Shown here: one piece after another, positions 44,187-53,860 of the stretch | Layout: each line of letters begins with the position of its first letter | Numbering within the stretch: position 1 is the stretch's first letter | From: Lachnospiraceae bacterium | Lineage (GTDB): Bacteria; Bacillota; Clostridia; Lachnospirales; Lachnospiraceae | NCBI GenBank assembly: GCA_017550165.1 | Contig: JAFZQH010000020.1 | Location: 62,001-126,000 of the forward strand | DNA: 64,000 nucleotides | Direction of reading: 5' to 3' | Notes under the pieces: model-generated | What the model saw: the letters and a program-made list of their open reading frames with translations, nothing else | Database searches by the model: none | Told to the model about the DNA's origin: nothing | Program-made: the position numbers and the translations under genes

Positions 44187-44208
44187 GGGGTTTAATGCAT
44201 TATAAAGT

Positions 44209-46035
44209 TTACTCTACAGTAACAGATTTGGCCAGGTTCCTGGGCTTATCCACATCATATCCCTTGCCGACGGATACATAATATGCAAAAAGCTGCAGGG
44301 GAATGATGGCCAGGGAATTGGTGAAGTACTTGTTGGTCTGGGGAATATAGATATTGTAATCGGAAGACTTCTCTATATCCGTGTTACCCTCATTTGTTAC
44401 GGAAAGCACAAATGCTCCCCTGGTCTTAACCTCTACTATGTTACTGATGGTCTTCTTATACAGATCCTCCTGTGTGAGGACAGCTGCTACCAGGGTACCA
44501 TCCTCTATAAGGGATATGGTCCCGTGCTTTAACTCTCCCGCCGCGTAAGCCTCGGAATGGATATATGATATCTCTTTAAGCTTTAAGGAAGCCTCCAGGG
44601 AGATGGCATAATCTATTCCTCTTCCTATAAAGAATACATCCTTGGCGGCTGCGTATCTGGTGGCAAAATGCTGGATCTTCTCACGGTTGTTGAGCAGCAT
44701 CTCTATCTGCTCCGGAAGCTTCCGGAGGTCTTTAAGATAAAGATCAAAGTCCTTATCTGATATCTGTCCCCTTACCATCCCGAACTTCAGGGCGATCATA
44801 TAGTGAGCGATAAGCTGTGCACTGTATGCCTTGGTAGTGGCAACGGCTATCTCCGGTCCCGCCAGAGTGTAGACTACTGAATCTGCATCTCTGGCAATGG
44901 AACTTCCGATGGCATTAACGATTCCCAGAGTCCGGATCCCGCGTCGCTTGGCCTCCTCCAAAGCGGCTTTTGAATCAGCTGTCTCACCCGACTGGCTTAC
45001 AATGATCACAATAGAATCCTTATCCAGGATGGGATCCCTGTATCTGAATTCGGAGGCCAGGTCTACTTCCACGGGGATCCTTGCCATCCCTTCATATACA
45101 TACTTTGCCGTCACCCCTGTATGATAAGCGCTTCCGCAGGCCACAATGTAGATCTTGCTTATCTTTTTGATCTCATCATCACTCATTTTCACATCGGGAA
45201 TGACTATCTTGCCGTCTTCTAAAAAGCTTTCCAGAGTATCTCTGACGACGACAGGCTGTTCAAACATCTCCTTAAGCATAAAATGCTCATATCCGCCCTT
45301 ATCTGCGGCATTGACATCCCACTCTATCTTGGTGAATTCCTTATCTATCCGGTCCTCATCAATGGTGCAAAACTCAATGTCATCCCGGGACAGGATAGCG
45401 ATCTCTCCGTTAAGTATAAAGCACACATCCCTGGTATATTTGAGAACAGCCGGAACATCTGATGCAATAAGATTGCCGTCGGAACCCTTGCCCACTATAA
45501 GAGGACTGTCCTTGCGCACTGCATACAACTTATCAGGATGATCCTTGAAAATGATACCCAGGGCATAGGCGCCCTCAGCCCGGTGCATAACCTTGCGGAT
45601 AGCCTCCAGCGGGTCTCCTTTATAATAATAATCCAGCATATGTGCGATCACTTCTGTATCGGTTTCGGATATAAACTTATATCCTTTATCCATAAGACGG
45701 GTCTTCAGGTGCATGTAATTCTCTATGATACCGTTATGGACTATGACTATGGATCTGCTTTCATTAAACTGAGGATGTGAATTAACATCATTGGGTTCTC
45801 CGTGGGTGGCCCATCTGGTATGACCAATCCCGACATGCCCGGGAAGGGTCTCACCGTCATGGGTAAGCTCGCATAAAACCTGAAGTCTTCCCTTTGACTT
45901 GACTATATTGATCTCCTTACCGTCGTAGACAGCTATGCCGGCAGAATCATATCCCCTGTATTCAAGCTTGGTAAGGCCGTCCAAAAGAACCGGCGCCGCC
46001 TGTCTCAATCCGATATATCCGACTATTCCGCACAT
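44209..46035 (-). CDS. glmS: Glutamine-fructose-6-phosphate aminotransferase
   Basis: A 608-aa enzyme that makes glucosamine-6-phosphate from fructose-6-phosphate and glutamine, the entry to UDP-GlcNAc. The N-terminal glutaminase has the nucleophile Cys2 in MCGIVGYIG and the LEYRGYDSAGIAV and GHTRWATHGEPND motifs. Two SIS isomerase domains follow, with IIVSQSGETADSKAALEEA and the C-terminal KPRNLAKSVTVE. Length is normal. It is the last gene of the co-directional envelope block, 14 nt after a glycosyltransferase and before a strong terminator. There is no room for the glmS ribozyme that controls this gene in many Firmicutes, so regulation must differ. Confidence 0.98.
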   Translation of the reverse strand: MCGIVGYIGLRQAAPVLLDGLTKLEYRGYDSAGIAVYDGKEINIVKSKGRLQVLCELTHDGETLPGHVGIGHTRWATHGEPNDVNSHPQFNESRSIVIVHNGIIENYMHLKTRLMDKGYKFISETDTEVIAHMLDYYYKGDPLEAIRKVMHRAEGAYALGIIFKDHPDKLYAVRKDSPLIVGKGSDGNLIASDVPAVLKYTRDVCFILNGEIAILSRDDIEFCTIDEDRIDKEFTKIEWDVNAADKGGYEHFMLKEMFEQPVVVRDTLESFLEDGKIVIPDVKMSDDEIKKISKIYIVACGSAYHTGVTAKYVYEGMARIPVEVDLASEFRYRDPILDKDSIVIIVSQSGETADSKAALEEAKRRGIRTLGIVNAIGSSIARDADSVVYTLAGPEIAVATTKAYSAQLIAHYMIALKFGMVRGQISDKDFDLYLKDLRKLPEQIEMLLNNREKIQHFATRYAAAKDVFFIGRGIDYAISLEASLKLKEISYIHSEAYAAGELKHGTISLIEDGTLVAAVLTQEDLYKKTISNIVEVKTRGAFVLSVTNEGNTDIEKSSDYNIYIPQTNKYFTNSLAIIPLQLFAYYVSVGKGYDVDKPRNLAKSVTVE

Positions 46036-46049
46036 AATACTCTCCTTTA

Positions 46050-46958
46050 TTACTTAAACTGCTCGGGATGGAAACTCATTAATGATCTTAAGGCCTTCGG
46101 AAGGGCATCGAAGGAGCTGCCAAACAGATACCCCAAATACTTAGCGCCTTTATAGAAAACATCATATCCCATCCACAGATATTCTTTATAATCCAGAAGA
46201 TAAAGTTCTCCCTTCAGACCCAGTCTTGCCTCTCCGTTCCTGTCAAGACCGTAACCGTATCTTTTAAGAGCCTTCTTCTGAAAAACACCTATATCAAAAT
46301 ACCTCTTGAACTGTCCAAGGGGTGAATAATTATTTGAAGAAACCACAACCGAATCACCACAGTAGGCAACTGACTCTCCCATCTCCAGCAATTCCAGAGC
46401 CAGAAGAAGGTCTTCACTGTAAAAGGATTCGTCATAACCCTCAGCTTTATTAAATACACTTTTAATATATGCCGCGCAATCATATCCCAGGGGGCTAAGC
46501 CTCCGTCCGTTGTCTTTGGTATCCGGGCTTATAACAAATGATTCTCTGGGATAATAGTATATCAGTTCATATCTCTCCGGCTCATTACACTCACTTCTTG
46601 CCAGGCTCCTTGCAAATGACGCTGAAATTCCATCACCATTTAACAAGGGCTTGGTCAGCCTTTCCAGGGTATATTTATTATAGGCCTTGGACTCCGGGTT
46701 TATAAACACAAGAATATCCCCATCGGAGAAGGATGCGCCGTAATTCTTCAGTTCACTTACAGCTCTGTTTTGTCCCAGGTAGCAATGAACTTCCATCTTG
46801 TCTGAAATACATTCTACATCTCCTGACTCTTCGAAGCAAACTATAATGATCTTTCTTACAGCGATCGTCTGCTTAAGCAGCCTCTTAATGCAATTGTAAA
46901 ACAATGTGTCGGGTCGTGACACCGTGATTATCACATCTACCCGGGGATCATTCTTCAT
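46050..46958 (-). CDS. Family 2 glycosyltransferase
   Basis: A protein of about 302 aa of the GT-A fold that adds a sugar during surface-glycan synthesis. It opens VDVIITVSRPDTLFYNCIKRLLKQ, and a DGDILVFINPESKAYN segment lies near 80 in place of the usual DxD site. YDESFYSEDLLLALELLEMGE near 205 is typical of the acceptor-side loop. No membrane span is clear; the C-terminus is amphipathic. I chose the ATG at 46956-46958 because AGGAACTGT precedes it. An upstream in-frame ATG at 46991 overlaps the preceding gene and lacks a ribosome binding site. Donor and acceptor sugars cannot be read from the sequence. Confidence 0.85.
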   Translation of the reverse strand: MKNDPRVDVIITVSRPDTLFYNCIKRLLKQTIAVRKIIIVCFEESGDVECISDKMEVHCYLGQNRAVSELKNYGASFSDGDILVFINPESKAYNKYTLERLTKPLLNGDGISASFARSLARSECNEPERYELIYYYPRESFVISPDTKDNGRRLSPLGYDCAAYIKSVFNKAEGYDESFYSEDLLLALELLEMGESVAYCGDSVVVSSNNYSPLGQFKRYFDIGVFQKKALKRYGYGLDRNGEARLGLKGELYLLDYKEYLWMGYDVFYKGAKYLGYLFGSSFDALPKALRSLMSFHPEQFK

Positions 46959-46980
46959 ACAGTTCCTGCCCTTCTTTCGA

Positions 46981-48384
46981 TCAATATGCATTCTTATTGA
47001 TAAATCCTTTAAAAATGGTTAAAAACAATATTTTAAAATCAAGGCCTATAGTCCAGTTCTCAATATAATACAGATCGTAATCTATCCTCTTCCTTATGGA
47101 TGTGTTGCCCCTGTACCCGTTGATCTGAGCCCATCCCGTCATACCCGGGCGCACCTGGTGCTTGATCATATATCTGGGGATCTCATCCTTGAACTGCTCA
47201 ACAAACCGGGGTCTTTCCGGTCTGGGGCCTACCAGGCTCATATCTCCCTTAAAGACGTTAAAAAGCTGTGGCAGTTCATCTATACTGGTTTTACGGATAA
47301 ACCTCCCCACATTGGTGATCCTGGGGTCATTCTTAACGGTCCACCCCTTTTCCTCTTCTGCGGACGTCTGCTCCTCCATTGACCTGAACTTGTACATGTT
47401 AAAGGGACGATTATGCCTGCCTACCCTCTCCTGCTTAAAAATCAGAGGACCCTTGGAGGTAGTCTTTATGGCAATGGCCGTTACCAGCATAACCGGCGAG
47501 AAGAGCACAATGCAGACCAGGGAACCCACAATATCCGTGGTCCGCTTGATCACCTGATTAAAGGTATTGGTAAGGGGAACATACCTAATATTGACCACGG
47601 GAAGCCCCAGCACATCCTCCGTATAGGGTCTTGTGGGGATGATGTTATTATAATCAGGAATAAATTTTGTATGCACTCCCGACTTCTCACACATTCCCAC
47701 AATACGTTCGAGATCACCGTATTTGTCGATACTGAGGGTAATGGCTATCTCATCCAGATTGGCATTGGGAAGGATATATGGGAGATTATCTATCTTCCCC
47801 AATATCTTGACGCCCTTATAGACAGTTCCTCTCTCTATGTCATCATCCAGGACACCCCTGATGATATAACCCCATTCGGGATTGGCAATGATCCTGCTGA
47901 TATACTCTTCAGCAGACCTGCTGTATCCCACCAGAAGTATATATTTCTGATTATATCCCATTTGGCGCGCTTTGCGAAGTGCCGTTCTTATGATATTACG
48001 GACCAGCACATCCACAAACATGTTCATAAAATAAAAGATGAAGATCATCTGCCTGGAAAAATCGGGCTGATTGATCATATAAAGTATGAAGATGAAAAGG
48101 AAGGTGCCGGTAGTATTGGCTTTAAACAGATTAGCAGCCTCAACTCTCCTTCCCTGAACTCTCTTAGGTGTATACAGGTTAAAGGCATGGTACAATATGA
48201 GAAAACCCGGAACTATAAAGATCAACGGGAAAAAATAGTACTCATCAGAAAGCCACGCCTCCCCCACAGGAAGAAGACCGCTTTTAAACTTTAAAAACCA
48301 CGCTGAATAATAGGAGCCCGCTACAATGAGACCGTCTATTACCACATGCATCCTGTTAAAGTACTTCTGGTTATCCTTTATCAA
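46981..48384 (-). CDS. Undecaprenyl-phosphate sugar-phosphotransferase (polyprenyl glycosylphosphotransferase)
   Basis: A 467-aa membrane enzyme that starts a glycan repeat by moving a sugar-1-phosphate to undecaprenyl phosphate. Four to five N-terminal spans lie within 1-120, then a CoA-binding-like domain (about 140-260). One more span (about 285-307) and the catalytic domain follow, with QERVGRHNRPFNMYKFRSM, TNVGRFIRKTSIDELPQLFN, GDMSLVGPRPERP and RPGMTGWAQINGYRG. These match the WcaJ/EpsL-type family, commonly specific for glucose- or galactose-phosphate. The start is a TTG with GAGGTTG upstream. It sits between two glycosyltransferases and downstream of rmlD, which fits assembly of a rhamnose-containing surface polysaccharide. 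Confidence 0.93.
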   Translation of the reverse strand: MIKDNQKYFNRMHVVIDGLIVAGSYYSAWFLKFKSGLLPVGEAWLSDEYYFFPLIFIVPGFLILYHAFNLYTPKRVQGRRVEAANLFKANTTGTFLFIFILYMINQPDFSRQMIFIFYFMNMFVDVLVRNIIRTALRKARQMGYNQKYILLVGYSRSAEEYISRIIANPEWGYIIRGVLDDDIERGTVYKGVKILGKIDNLPYILPNANLDEIAITLSIDKYGDLERIVGMCEKSGVHTKFIPDYNNIIPTRPYTEDVLGLPVVNIRYVPLTNTFNQVIKRTTDIVGSLVCIVLFSPVMLVTAIAIKTTSKGPLIFKQERVGRHNRPFNMYKFRSMEEQTSAEEEKGWTVKNDPRITNVGRFIRKTSIDELPQLFNVFKGDMSLVGPRPERPRFVEQFKDEIPRYMIKHQVRPGMTGWAQINGYRGNTSIRKRIDYDLYYIENWTIGLDFKILFLTIFKGFINKNAY

Positions 48385-48397
48385 GACAAAACAACCT

Positions 48398-50095
48398 CTA
48401 ATCTGTTCTTAATACATATCCCGGCGGTTCCAGGGAAAAGTTCGGGTTATAATACTTATCCCCGCAGGACATCATTTCAGCCCATCTGCTCCGCATAAGC
48501 CTCATATCATCCGGATTGATCTTAGCTCCCTTTCCGTAATATGTAGCGGTCACAAAAGGATCATAGAGGATCCTTTTGCCATCCTGCAAAATACGAAGGC
48601 ACAGATCCGGTCCCGCAAGGCCCGGTGCAATGCTCTCATCAAGACCACCGTAACGAATGAATGTTTCCTTTCTGATGATATACATCAGAGGAGACACTGC
48701 ACTGCAATCAGCTAACAGGGACGCCCGGTGCATATATCCCGTCAGATTGGCAGGCAGGCCCTTAAAGGCGTTGCCCACAATTCCGCTCATTCCCAATATC
48801 ATTCCGGCGTGATATACGGATTTCATGGGAAAATGTCTGTTAAAAAGCCTTCCGGAAGGAGCCGTAAGCTTTGTCCCTACTATTCCTATCTCATCCCTGT
48901 CGCATTGGGAAAGGAGTTCCCTCATCCAATCATCTTTTTCGGAAACAATTAATTCTTCATTTAATATAATAATAAAATCGCCATCGGCATCGTTTTTAAC
49001 ACAACTGTTGATATCTCGGGAATTGTCCTTGATGATATAGAAATCATAATTCTCATACCGGCTCTTCCGCAGAGCCTTAACACACCTGACAAGACTTTTG
49101 TTATCTCCGTCAGTTGTGATGATAACGGACACCCTTGGTTCATGCATCAGATCATATTGAACTCTGTAATAACCCAGATCCTGCCCGTGATGAACAGAAG
49201 CATCTATCCCCAATCTGGATAAATGAGCAGCCAGAGCCCGTCTGCCTGCCTCAAATGCATACATCTTGCCGGTGGCATTACCTGCCGTGGAATTATCACT
49301 GCAACGCCAATGGTAAAGTATCTTGGGGACATGAACTACATGATCGGTATGCTCGGTACACTTTAGTACAAAATCGTAATCCTGGGCACCGTCAAAGCTT
49401 CCGTCAAATCCACCGACAACGTCATACAATTCACGTTTGACCATCAGAAAGTGGCATATATAATTGCATGATCTCAGAAGATCGATATTGTATCCGGATT
49501 TAAAATGCGGGCAAAAATAATCCCGGCCGTCACTACTGCATTTATCCTCATCCGAGTATATCATCCCGGCCTCCGGATCTTTGGTCGCAGCCAGGACCAT
49601 CTCATACAGAGCATCGGGTTCCAGTATATCATCATGATCAAGAAAAGCAAGATACTCTCCCCCCGCCATGGATACCGCAGCATTGGTATTGCCTGCTATT
49701 CCCAGATTGTTATCCAGCCTTTTGTAACATATCCTTGGATCGGATAAAAGCGCGGATACGCACTCCTCCACATCTCCGCTTATGCTCCCGTCAGCTATAC
49801 ATAGCTGAAAGTTGGTATATATCTGCTTCTTCACCGACTCCACCATACTGAGAAACTGATCTCTGGGAGTCTCATACGTCGGAACTATTATACTGACAAG
49901 CGGATTGCTGCTGAGTTCTCCCGGGGATTGACTCTTTTTTCCCTGTGACATAAGATGCGACGGATACCAGTCACTGTAGGGATGAATCTCCGGAATAAGC
50001 CTTTCCTCTGTCTTTCTTGCCAGTTCCTTAACACCGTAGTATTTTAAATAATCAATTCCTTTTTTAATTATTTCTCTTTTACTCATTCTTTTCAA
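48398..50095 (-). CDS. Glycosyltransferase with two GT2-type domains
   Basis: A 565-aa protein with an N-terminal helical segment (about 1-55) and a GT2 domain from about 65 (PLVSIIVPTYETPRDQFLSM). That domain carries FLDHDDILEPDALYE and the DGSFDGAQDYDFVLKCTEH motif and DNSTAGNATGK. A second, more diverged GT2-like unit starts near 325 (PRVSVIITTDGDNKSLVRCV) and continues to LDESIAPGLAGPDLCLRIL. Such proteins are common in clostridial rhamnan or teichoic-like glycan clusters. Its start overlaps rmlD: a TTG at 50095 has AGAAGG close by, while the ATG at 50086 is the other option. The exact linkages formed are unknown. Confidence 0.87.
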   Translation of the reverse strand: MKRMSKREIIKKGIDYLKYYGVKELARKTEERLIPEIHPYSDWYPSHLMSQGKKSQSPGELSSNPLVSIIVPTYETPRDQFLSMVESVKKQIYTNFQLCIADGSISGDVEECVSALLSDPRICYKRLDNNLGIAGNTNAAVSMAGGEYLAFLDHDDILEPDALYEMVLAATKDPEAGMIYSDEDKCSSDGRDYFCPHFKSGYNIDLLRSCNYICHFLMVKRELYDVVGGFDGSFDGAQDYDFVLKCTEHTDHVVHVPKILYHWRCSDNSTAGNATGKMYAFEAGRRALAAHLSRLGIDASVHHGQDLGYYRVQYDLMHEPRVSVIITTDGDNKSLVRCVKALRKSRYENYDFYIIKDNSRDINSCVKNDADGDFIIILNEELIVSEKDDWMRELLSQCDRDEIGIVGTKLTAPSGRLFNRHFPMKSVYHAGMILGMSGIVGNAFKGLPANLTGYMHRASLLADCSAVSPLMYIIRKETFIRYGGLDESIAPGLAGPDLCLRILQDGKRILYDPFVTATYYGKGAKINPDDMRLMRSRWAEMMSCGDKYYNPNFSLEPPGYVLRTD

Positions 50096-50918
50096 GATAC
50101 CTTCTTATGGCATCATGCCAATCCGGGAAGCAGTAATCCGAGGTAAGCCGGAACATGTAATTATCAAGTACAGAGTAGGCCGGTCTTTTAGCCGGGGTTG
50201 GATACTCGTCAGTTCCTATCCTGATAACCCGGGTATTAACCTTCCTGATCCTGAATATCTCCTCCGTGAAATCCGCCCAGGAGCAACTTCCCTCACAGGT
50301 ACCATGGAAAATCCCGTAGTTATCGGTATTAAGGAGAAATTCAACAGCTCCGGCCAGTTCTGCGGCCCCGGTGGGGGTACCAAACTGGTCAGACACAACC
50401 CTGACTTCATCGTGTTCTTCCGACAGGCGAAGCATGGTTTTCACAAAATTCCTGCCATCTCCGTAGAGCCATGCAGTCCTTATGATATAAAACCTGTCGG
50501 CAAACTGCCTGACAAATCGTTCTCCCTCAAGTTTGGTCTTGCCATATGCTCCCTGTGGATCAGTATCATCAAACTCCGTATATGGTCTGGATGAATTACC
50601 GTCAAATACATAATCCGTGGAAATATGCATAAGCCTTGCGCCTGTATCTGTGGCTGCTATGCTTAAATTCCGCGGACCAATAGCGTTAATCCTGTATGCC
50701 GTATCCCAATCCGACTCACTTTTGTCGACGGATGTATATGCTGCGCAATTGATAATAGCATCAGGCCTGATATCCCTGATAAAAGAAATGACTTTATCAA
50801 CATCTGTTATATCAAGGTCTCCCACATCCGTATTGACAAGCTCATACTTCGAGTCTGTAAATCTCTCATTTACAGCCCGTCCAAGCTGTCCGTTACAACC
50901 CGTAACAAGTATCTTCAT
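50079..50918 (-). CDS. rmlD: dTDP-4-dehydrorhamnose reductase
   Basis: A 279-aa short-chain dehydrogenase that performs the last step of dTDP-L-rhamnose synthesis. The Rossmann motif MKILVTGCNGQLGRAV opens the protein. DYVFDGNSSRPYTEFD and the catalytic YGKTKLEGE (Tyr-x3-Lys) lie near 105-135, and RTAWLYGDGRNFVKTML near 150. The C-terminus KRPAYSVLDNYMFRLT is typical of RmlD. rmlA, rmlB and rmlC are not in the window. GGGGGG lies before the ATG. The gene is 18 nt after the HPr gene, and its 3' end overlaps the two-domain glycosyltransferase. Confidence 0.95.
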   Translation of the reverse strand: MKILVTGCNGQLGRAVNERFTDSKYELVNTDVGDLDITDVDKVISFIRDIRPDAIINCAAYTSVDKSESDWDTAYRINAIGPRNLSIAATDTGARLMHISTDYVFDGNSSRPYTEFDDTDPQGAYGKTKLEGERFVRQFADRFYIIRTAWLYGDGRNFVKTMLRLSEEHDEVRVVSDQFGTPTGAAELAGAVEFLLNTDNYGIFHGTCEGSCSWADFTEEIFRIRKVNTRVIRIGTDEYPTPAKRPAYSVLDNYMFRLTSDYCFPDWHDAIRRYLEKNE

Positions 50919-50936
50919 GATAAAACCCCCCGGGAG

Positions 50937-51200
50937 CTACTCTCCCAGTCCCGAAGTGATGGCGGAGACCAACTCCCGCAATGCGATCTCTTCATCCTCA
51001 CCGTCACAACTGATCTCTATCTCATCACCGCTTTTTACACACGCACCCAATACGCTTAACATGCTCTTGGCATTTGCGTGGTAATCATTAAATCTAAATG
51101 TAATCTTTGCCTGAAACTCCATGGCTTTATTACATAAAACTCCTGCAGGGCGAAGATGCAGCCCCGTAGGATTCGTTATCATAACTTTCTGACTAACCAT
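50937..51200 (-). CDS. HPr family phosphocarrier protein
   Basis: An 87-aa protein with the HPr fold. TGLHLRPAGVL contains the phosphorylatable His (His15 in standard numbering), and NAKSMLSVLGACV contains the serine matching Ser46, the target of HPr kinase in Gram-positive carbon control. It therefore could serve the phosphotransferase system and catabolite regulation; it is not the His-lacking Crh type. I chose the ATG at 51198-51200 for GGAGG 8 nt upstream and because it gives standard HPr length. Its place between glmM and rmlD is unusual, since HPr genes commonly sit with ptsI. Whether it is the main HPr or a paralogue cannot be told here. Confidence 0.92.
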   Translation of the reverse strand: MVSQKVMITNPTGLHLRPAGVLCNKAMEFQAKITFRFNDYHANAKSMLSVLGACVKSGDEIEISCDGEDEEIALRELVSAITSGLGE

Positions 51201-51229
51201 TGTCTGCTCCTCCATTATGCGAAGATGCT

Positions 51230-52600
51230 TCAAGATGTTTTTTCATTTAAAGTATCAACTATAAGTCTCGCAAGCTTCTTAGCCTCTGCATCGATCTCCT
51301 TCTGGTCCTTACCCTCGATCATGACTCTTACCAGAGGCTCAGTACCTGACGGGCGTATCAGAACGCGTCCCTCACCGTCAAATCTCTTCTCAAGTTCTTC
51401 TATCGCTTCTACTATAACGGGATATTCCGTATATTTGTTCTTCATATCATTGGAAACCTTGGCATTGACCAGCGCCTGAGGGAGCACATTCATGACGGCA
51501 GCCAACTCCGATGCCTTCTTCCCTGATGATACCATGGTTTCAAGAAAGTGCAATGCACTTAAAAGTCCGTCCCCCGTAGTGTTCTCATCCAGGAAGATGA
51601 TATGTCCGGACTGCTCTCCGCCGATGCTGGCATCGATCTCTCTCATCCTCTCCAGTACATATCTGTCGCCCACCTTGGTCTGTTCTATAGTTATTCCCTG
51701 CTCCTTCCCCATTATGAAGAATCCCATATTACTCATGACCGTGGCTACTATGGTATTCTTTTTCAGGCGACCCAGGCTTTTAAGATGAATACCGCATATA
51801 GCCATCAGCTTGTCACCGTCAATGACCTTGCCCGTCTCATCTACAGCAAGGAGTCTGTCAGCATCGCCGTCAAATGCCAGCCCCACATCCGCACCATGCT
51901 TAACTACATTACGGGAAAGATCCTCGAGATGCGTAGAACCGCATCCGTCATTAATGTTGATGCCCGTGGGGTCAACATGCGTCGGGATGACATCTGCACC
52001 CAACTCTGTAATGGCCTTTACCGAGGTGCGATAGGAGGCTCCCTCCGCACAATCAAGAACGATCTTGAGCCCCTTAAGGTTCACGGGAACAGTATTTTTA
52101 ACAAAATCAATATATTCTCTCTCCAACTCAAAGTCATATACCGTCTTGCCCACATCCGGTCCGGATACCACGGGGATCCCGGCCATATCACGTTCTATAT
52201 ACTGCTGGATCTCATCCTCCAGGGAATCGGAAAGCTTATATCCCTCTCCGTTAAAGAATTTGATCCCGTTAAATTCCATGGGATTATGGGATGCGGAGAT
52301 AACCACGCCTGCATCAAACTTACCGCTTCTGGTAAGGTATGCCACTGCCGGGGTAGGCAGGACTCCTGCAAAAACAACATTTGCTCCTACGGAACATATC
52401 CCGGCCATAAGCGCATTTGCAAGCATATCTCCTGATATTCTGGTGTCACATCCTACCAGTAGGGTAGGTTTATGCTTATTCTCCTTTGTAAGGACATAAG
52501 CTCCCGCCTTACCCAGTTTCATCGCCAGATCTACGGTCAGTTCCACATTTGCAACTCCCCGCACTCCGTCAGTTCCAAATAATCTGCTCAATTCAGCCAT
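51230..52600 (-). CDS. glmM: Phosphoglucosamine mutase
   Basis: A protein of about 456 aa that interconverts glucosamine-6-phosphate and glucosamine-1-phosphate for UDP-GlcNAc synthesis. The start region [13 protein letters not shown], the phosphoserine loop [18 protein letters not shown], metal site [24 protein letters not shown], and the phosphate-binding [12 protein letters not shown] are all present. The ATG at 52600 has its Shine-Dalgarno (AAAGGAG) almost touching it. A TTG at 52589-52591 gives better spacing and an N-terminus like other GlmM proteins, so the true start may be there. It is the third gene of the classic cdaA-cdaR-glmM trio; in other Firmicutes GlmM binds and restrains CdaA. 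Confidence 0.97.
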   Translation of the reverse strand: MAELSRLFGTDGVRGVANVELTVDLAMKLGKAGAYVLTKENKHKPTLLVGCDTRISGDMLANALMAGICSVGANVVFAGVLPTPAVAYLTRSGKFDAGVVISASHNPMEFNGIKFFNGEGYKLSDSLEDEIQQYIERDMAGIPVVSGPDVGKTVYDFELEREYIDFVKNTVPVNLKGLKIVLDCAEGASYRTSVKAITELGADVIPTHVDPTGININDGCGSTHLEDLSRNVVKHGADVGLAFDGDADRLLAVDETGKVIDGDKLMAICGIHLKSLGRLKKNTIVATVMSNMGFFIMGKEQGITIEQTKVGDRYVLERMREIDASIGGEQSGHIIFLDENTTGDGLLSALHFLETMVSSGKKASELAAVMNVLPQALVNAKVSNDMKNKYTEYPVIVEAIEELEKRFDGEGRVLIRPSGTEPLVRVMIEGKDQKEIDAEAKKLARLIVDTLNEKTS

Positions 52601-52618
52601 ACTCCTTTGTAATAACCA

Positions 52619-53860
52619 TCAATTATCCTGAGCTATAAGTATATCCACCTTAACCCCGTCGGCAGCCTTGATCCCTACCGGCGTTGTTATCTTTACAGGC
52701 ACCGAGGAATACTTGCCCGGTTTGGTATAATCACTTAAATCTATCTCCAATGTAATATCAGACTCCTTCATCTTCCTGATGTTCTCCGACAGACCGCTTA
52801 TATCAACACTGATCTTTCCTGTAGTAACAGTGGCCTGAAGACCCATGGTCAGATTAACCTGCTTGATCCTCGAGGCAGGAAGAGTCAGGGTTTTCTTCTC
52901 CAGATGTTCAATTACCGCACTTACCAGAACGGTTGCATCTGCTTCATCCACCGGTTCCACTCCTTCGGGCAGGTATTCCTCCAGATCAATGGTCTTCTCT
53001 ACGGACTGGGTAGCACCCGAGACATCTAGCAGATTATCAGGCAGCTTTATCTCCGTCAAAGATGCCAGTGTAGCGGCATCACCCTTCACCTTGATCTTCT
53101 CCGGGCTGATATCCGTCTTAGTGAGGGTATACCCGTCAGCGGGACTTCCGATCGTGTTGATAACTATCGGAATCTCCTTTGAATTGATCATAGTAACCTC
53201 CGCATTGACCTCACTAATGTTCGTGGTAATACGTGAGGATGTCATAGTATTGCCTTCACTGTCAAGCAAAACCGGTGCCGGATTAAGATTAAGCTTTGTC
53301 CCCATTCCCGTAACATCAATACGTACTACTACTCTGTTGACCTTATTTACCTGAGAGGCAGGTCCGGATACCTTTAAAACGTTAGGTGTAATAGAAACAT
53401 CGCCTACTGCATAACCTTCTGCGGGATTACCGCTAATGACGCACGCAATGGCAAACTGCTTAGTCTCAAGATCCTCCATAGAAATCTTAAGATTCCTTGT
53501 CCTCGTAGTAATTTCTTCAATCTTGTTTGAATTTTTGGTCGATGATATCTCAATAGGAACAAGGCCCAGAGATACATCTATCTCCTTCATATCCGCAGTT
53601 GCCTGAATGTCAGAAGAAGTAAGATCATCAATGACAGATCTCTTCCCTTTGACTGTAACAGTGATAAGGTCGCTGTTATCTATTACGCTAAATACCTTAC
53701 CTTCACTGGTTATAGTCTCCTCATTCTGGATTGTGACGGGAATATTGCTGAAAGATCTGGAGGTGATCGGATCATCGATATTAACCACTACCAGCCATAT
53801 GATCACAGCTGCGATCAGGGAAAGGATCTTCAAGCCTATGTTGTTAGTTTTTTTCTTCAA
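52619..53860 (-). CDS. cdaR: YbbR-domain protein CdaR, regulator of the diadenylate cyclase
   Basis: A 413-aa membrane-anchored protein. One N-terminal span (about 9-27, LKILSLIAAVIIWLVVVNID) is followed by an extracytoplasmic part of four YbbR-like beta repeats at about 35-115, 125-205, 210-300 and 310-405 (for example VSGPASQVNKVNRVVVRIDV and VKGDAATLASLTEIKL). In related bacteria it contacts CdaA and modulates c-di-AMP production. The start is TTG with GGAG 8 nt upstream. It overlaps the cdaA 3' end by 17 nt, so the two are coupled. Confidence 0.93.
   Translation of the reverse strand: MKKKTNNIGLKILSLIAAVIIWLVVVNIDDPITSRSFSNIPVTIQNEETITSEGKVFSVIDNSDLITVTVKGKRSVIDDLTSSDIQATADMKEIDVSLGLVPIEISSTKNSNKIEEITTRTRNLKISMEDLETKQFAIACVISGNPAEGYAVGDVSITPNVLKVSGPASQVNKVNRVVVRIDVTGMGTKLNLNPAPVLLDSEGNTMTSSRITTNISEVNAEVTMINSKEIPIVINTIGSPADGYTLTKTDISPEKIKVKGDAATLASLTEIKLPDNLLDVSGATQSVEKTIDLEEYLPEGVEPVDEADATVLVSAVIEHLEKKTLTLPASRIKQVNLTMGLQATVTTGKISVDISGLSENIRKMKESDITLEIDLSDYTKPGKYSSVPVKITTPVGIKAADGVKVDILIAQDN

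Noticed and set aside
46036-46049. Possible glmS ribozyme upstream of glmS
   Set aside because: Only 14 nt separate glmS from the preceding gene, so the ribozyme fold cannot fit.
47413-48294. Plus-strand frame of 293 codons
   Set aside because: Antisense to the sugar-phosphotransferase gene, which has full family motifs.
51602-52435. Plus-strand frame of 277 codons
   Set aside because: Antisense to glmM; no motifs and no ribosome binding site.
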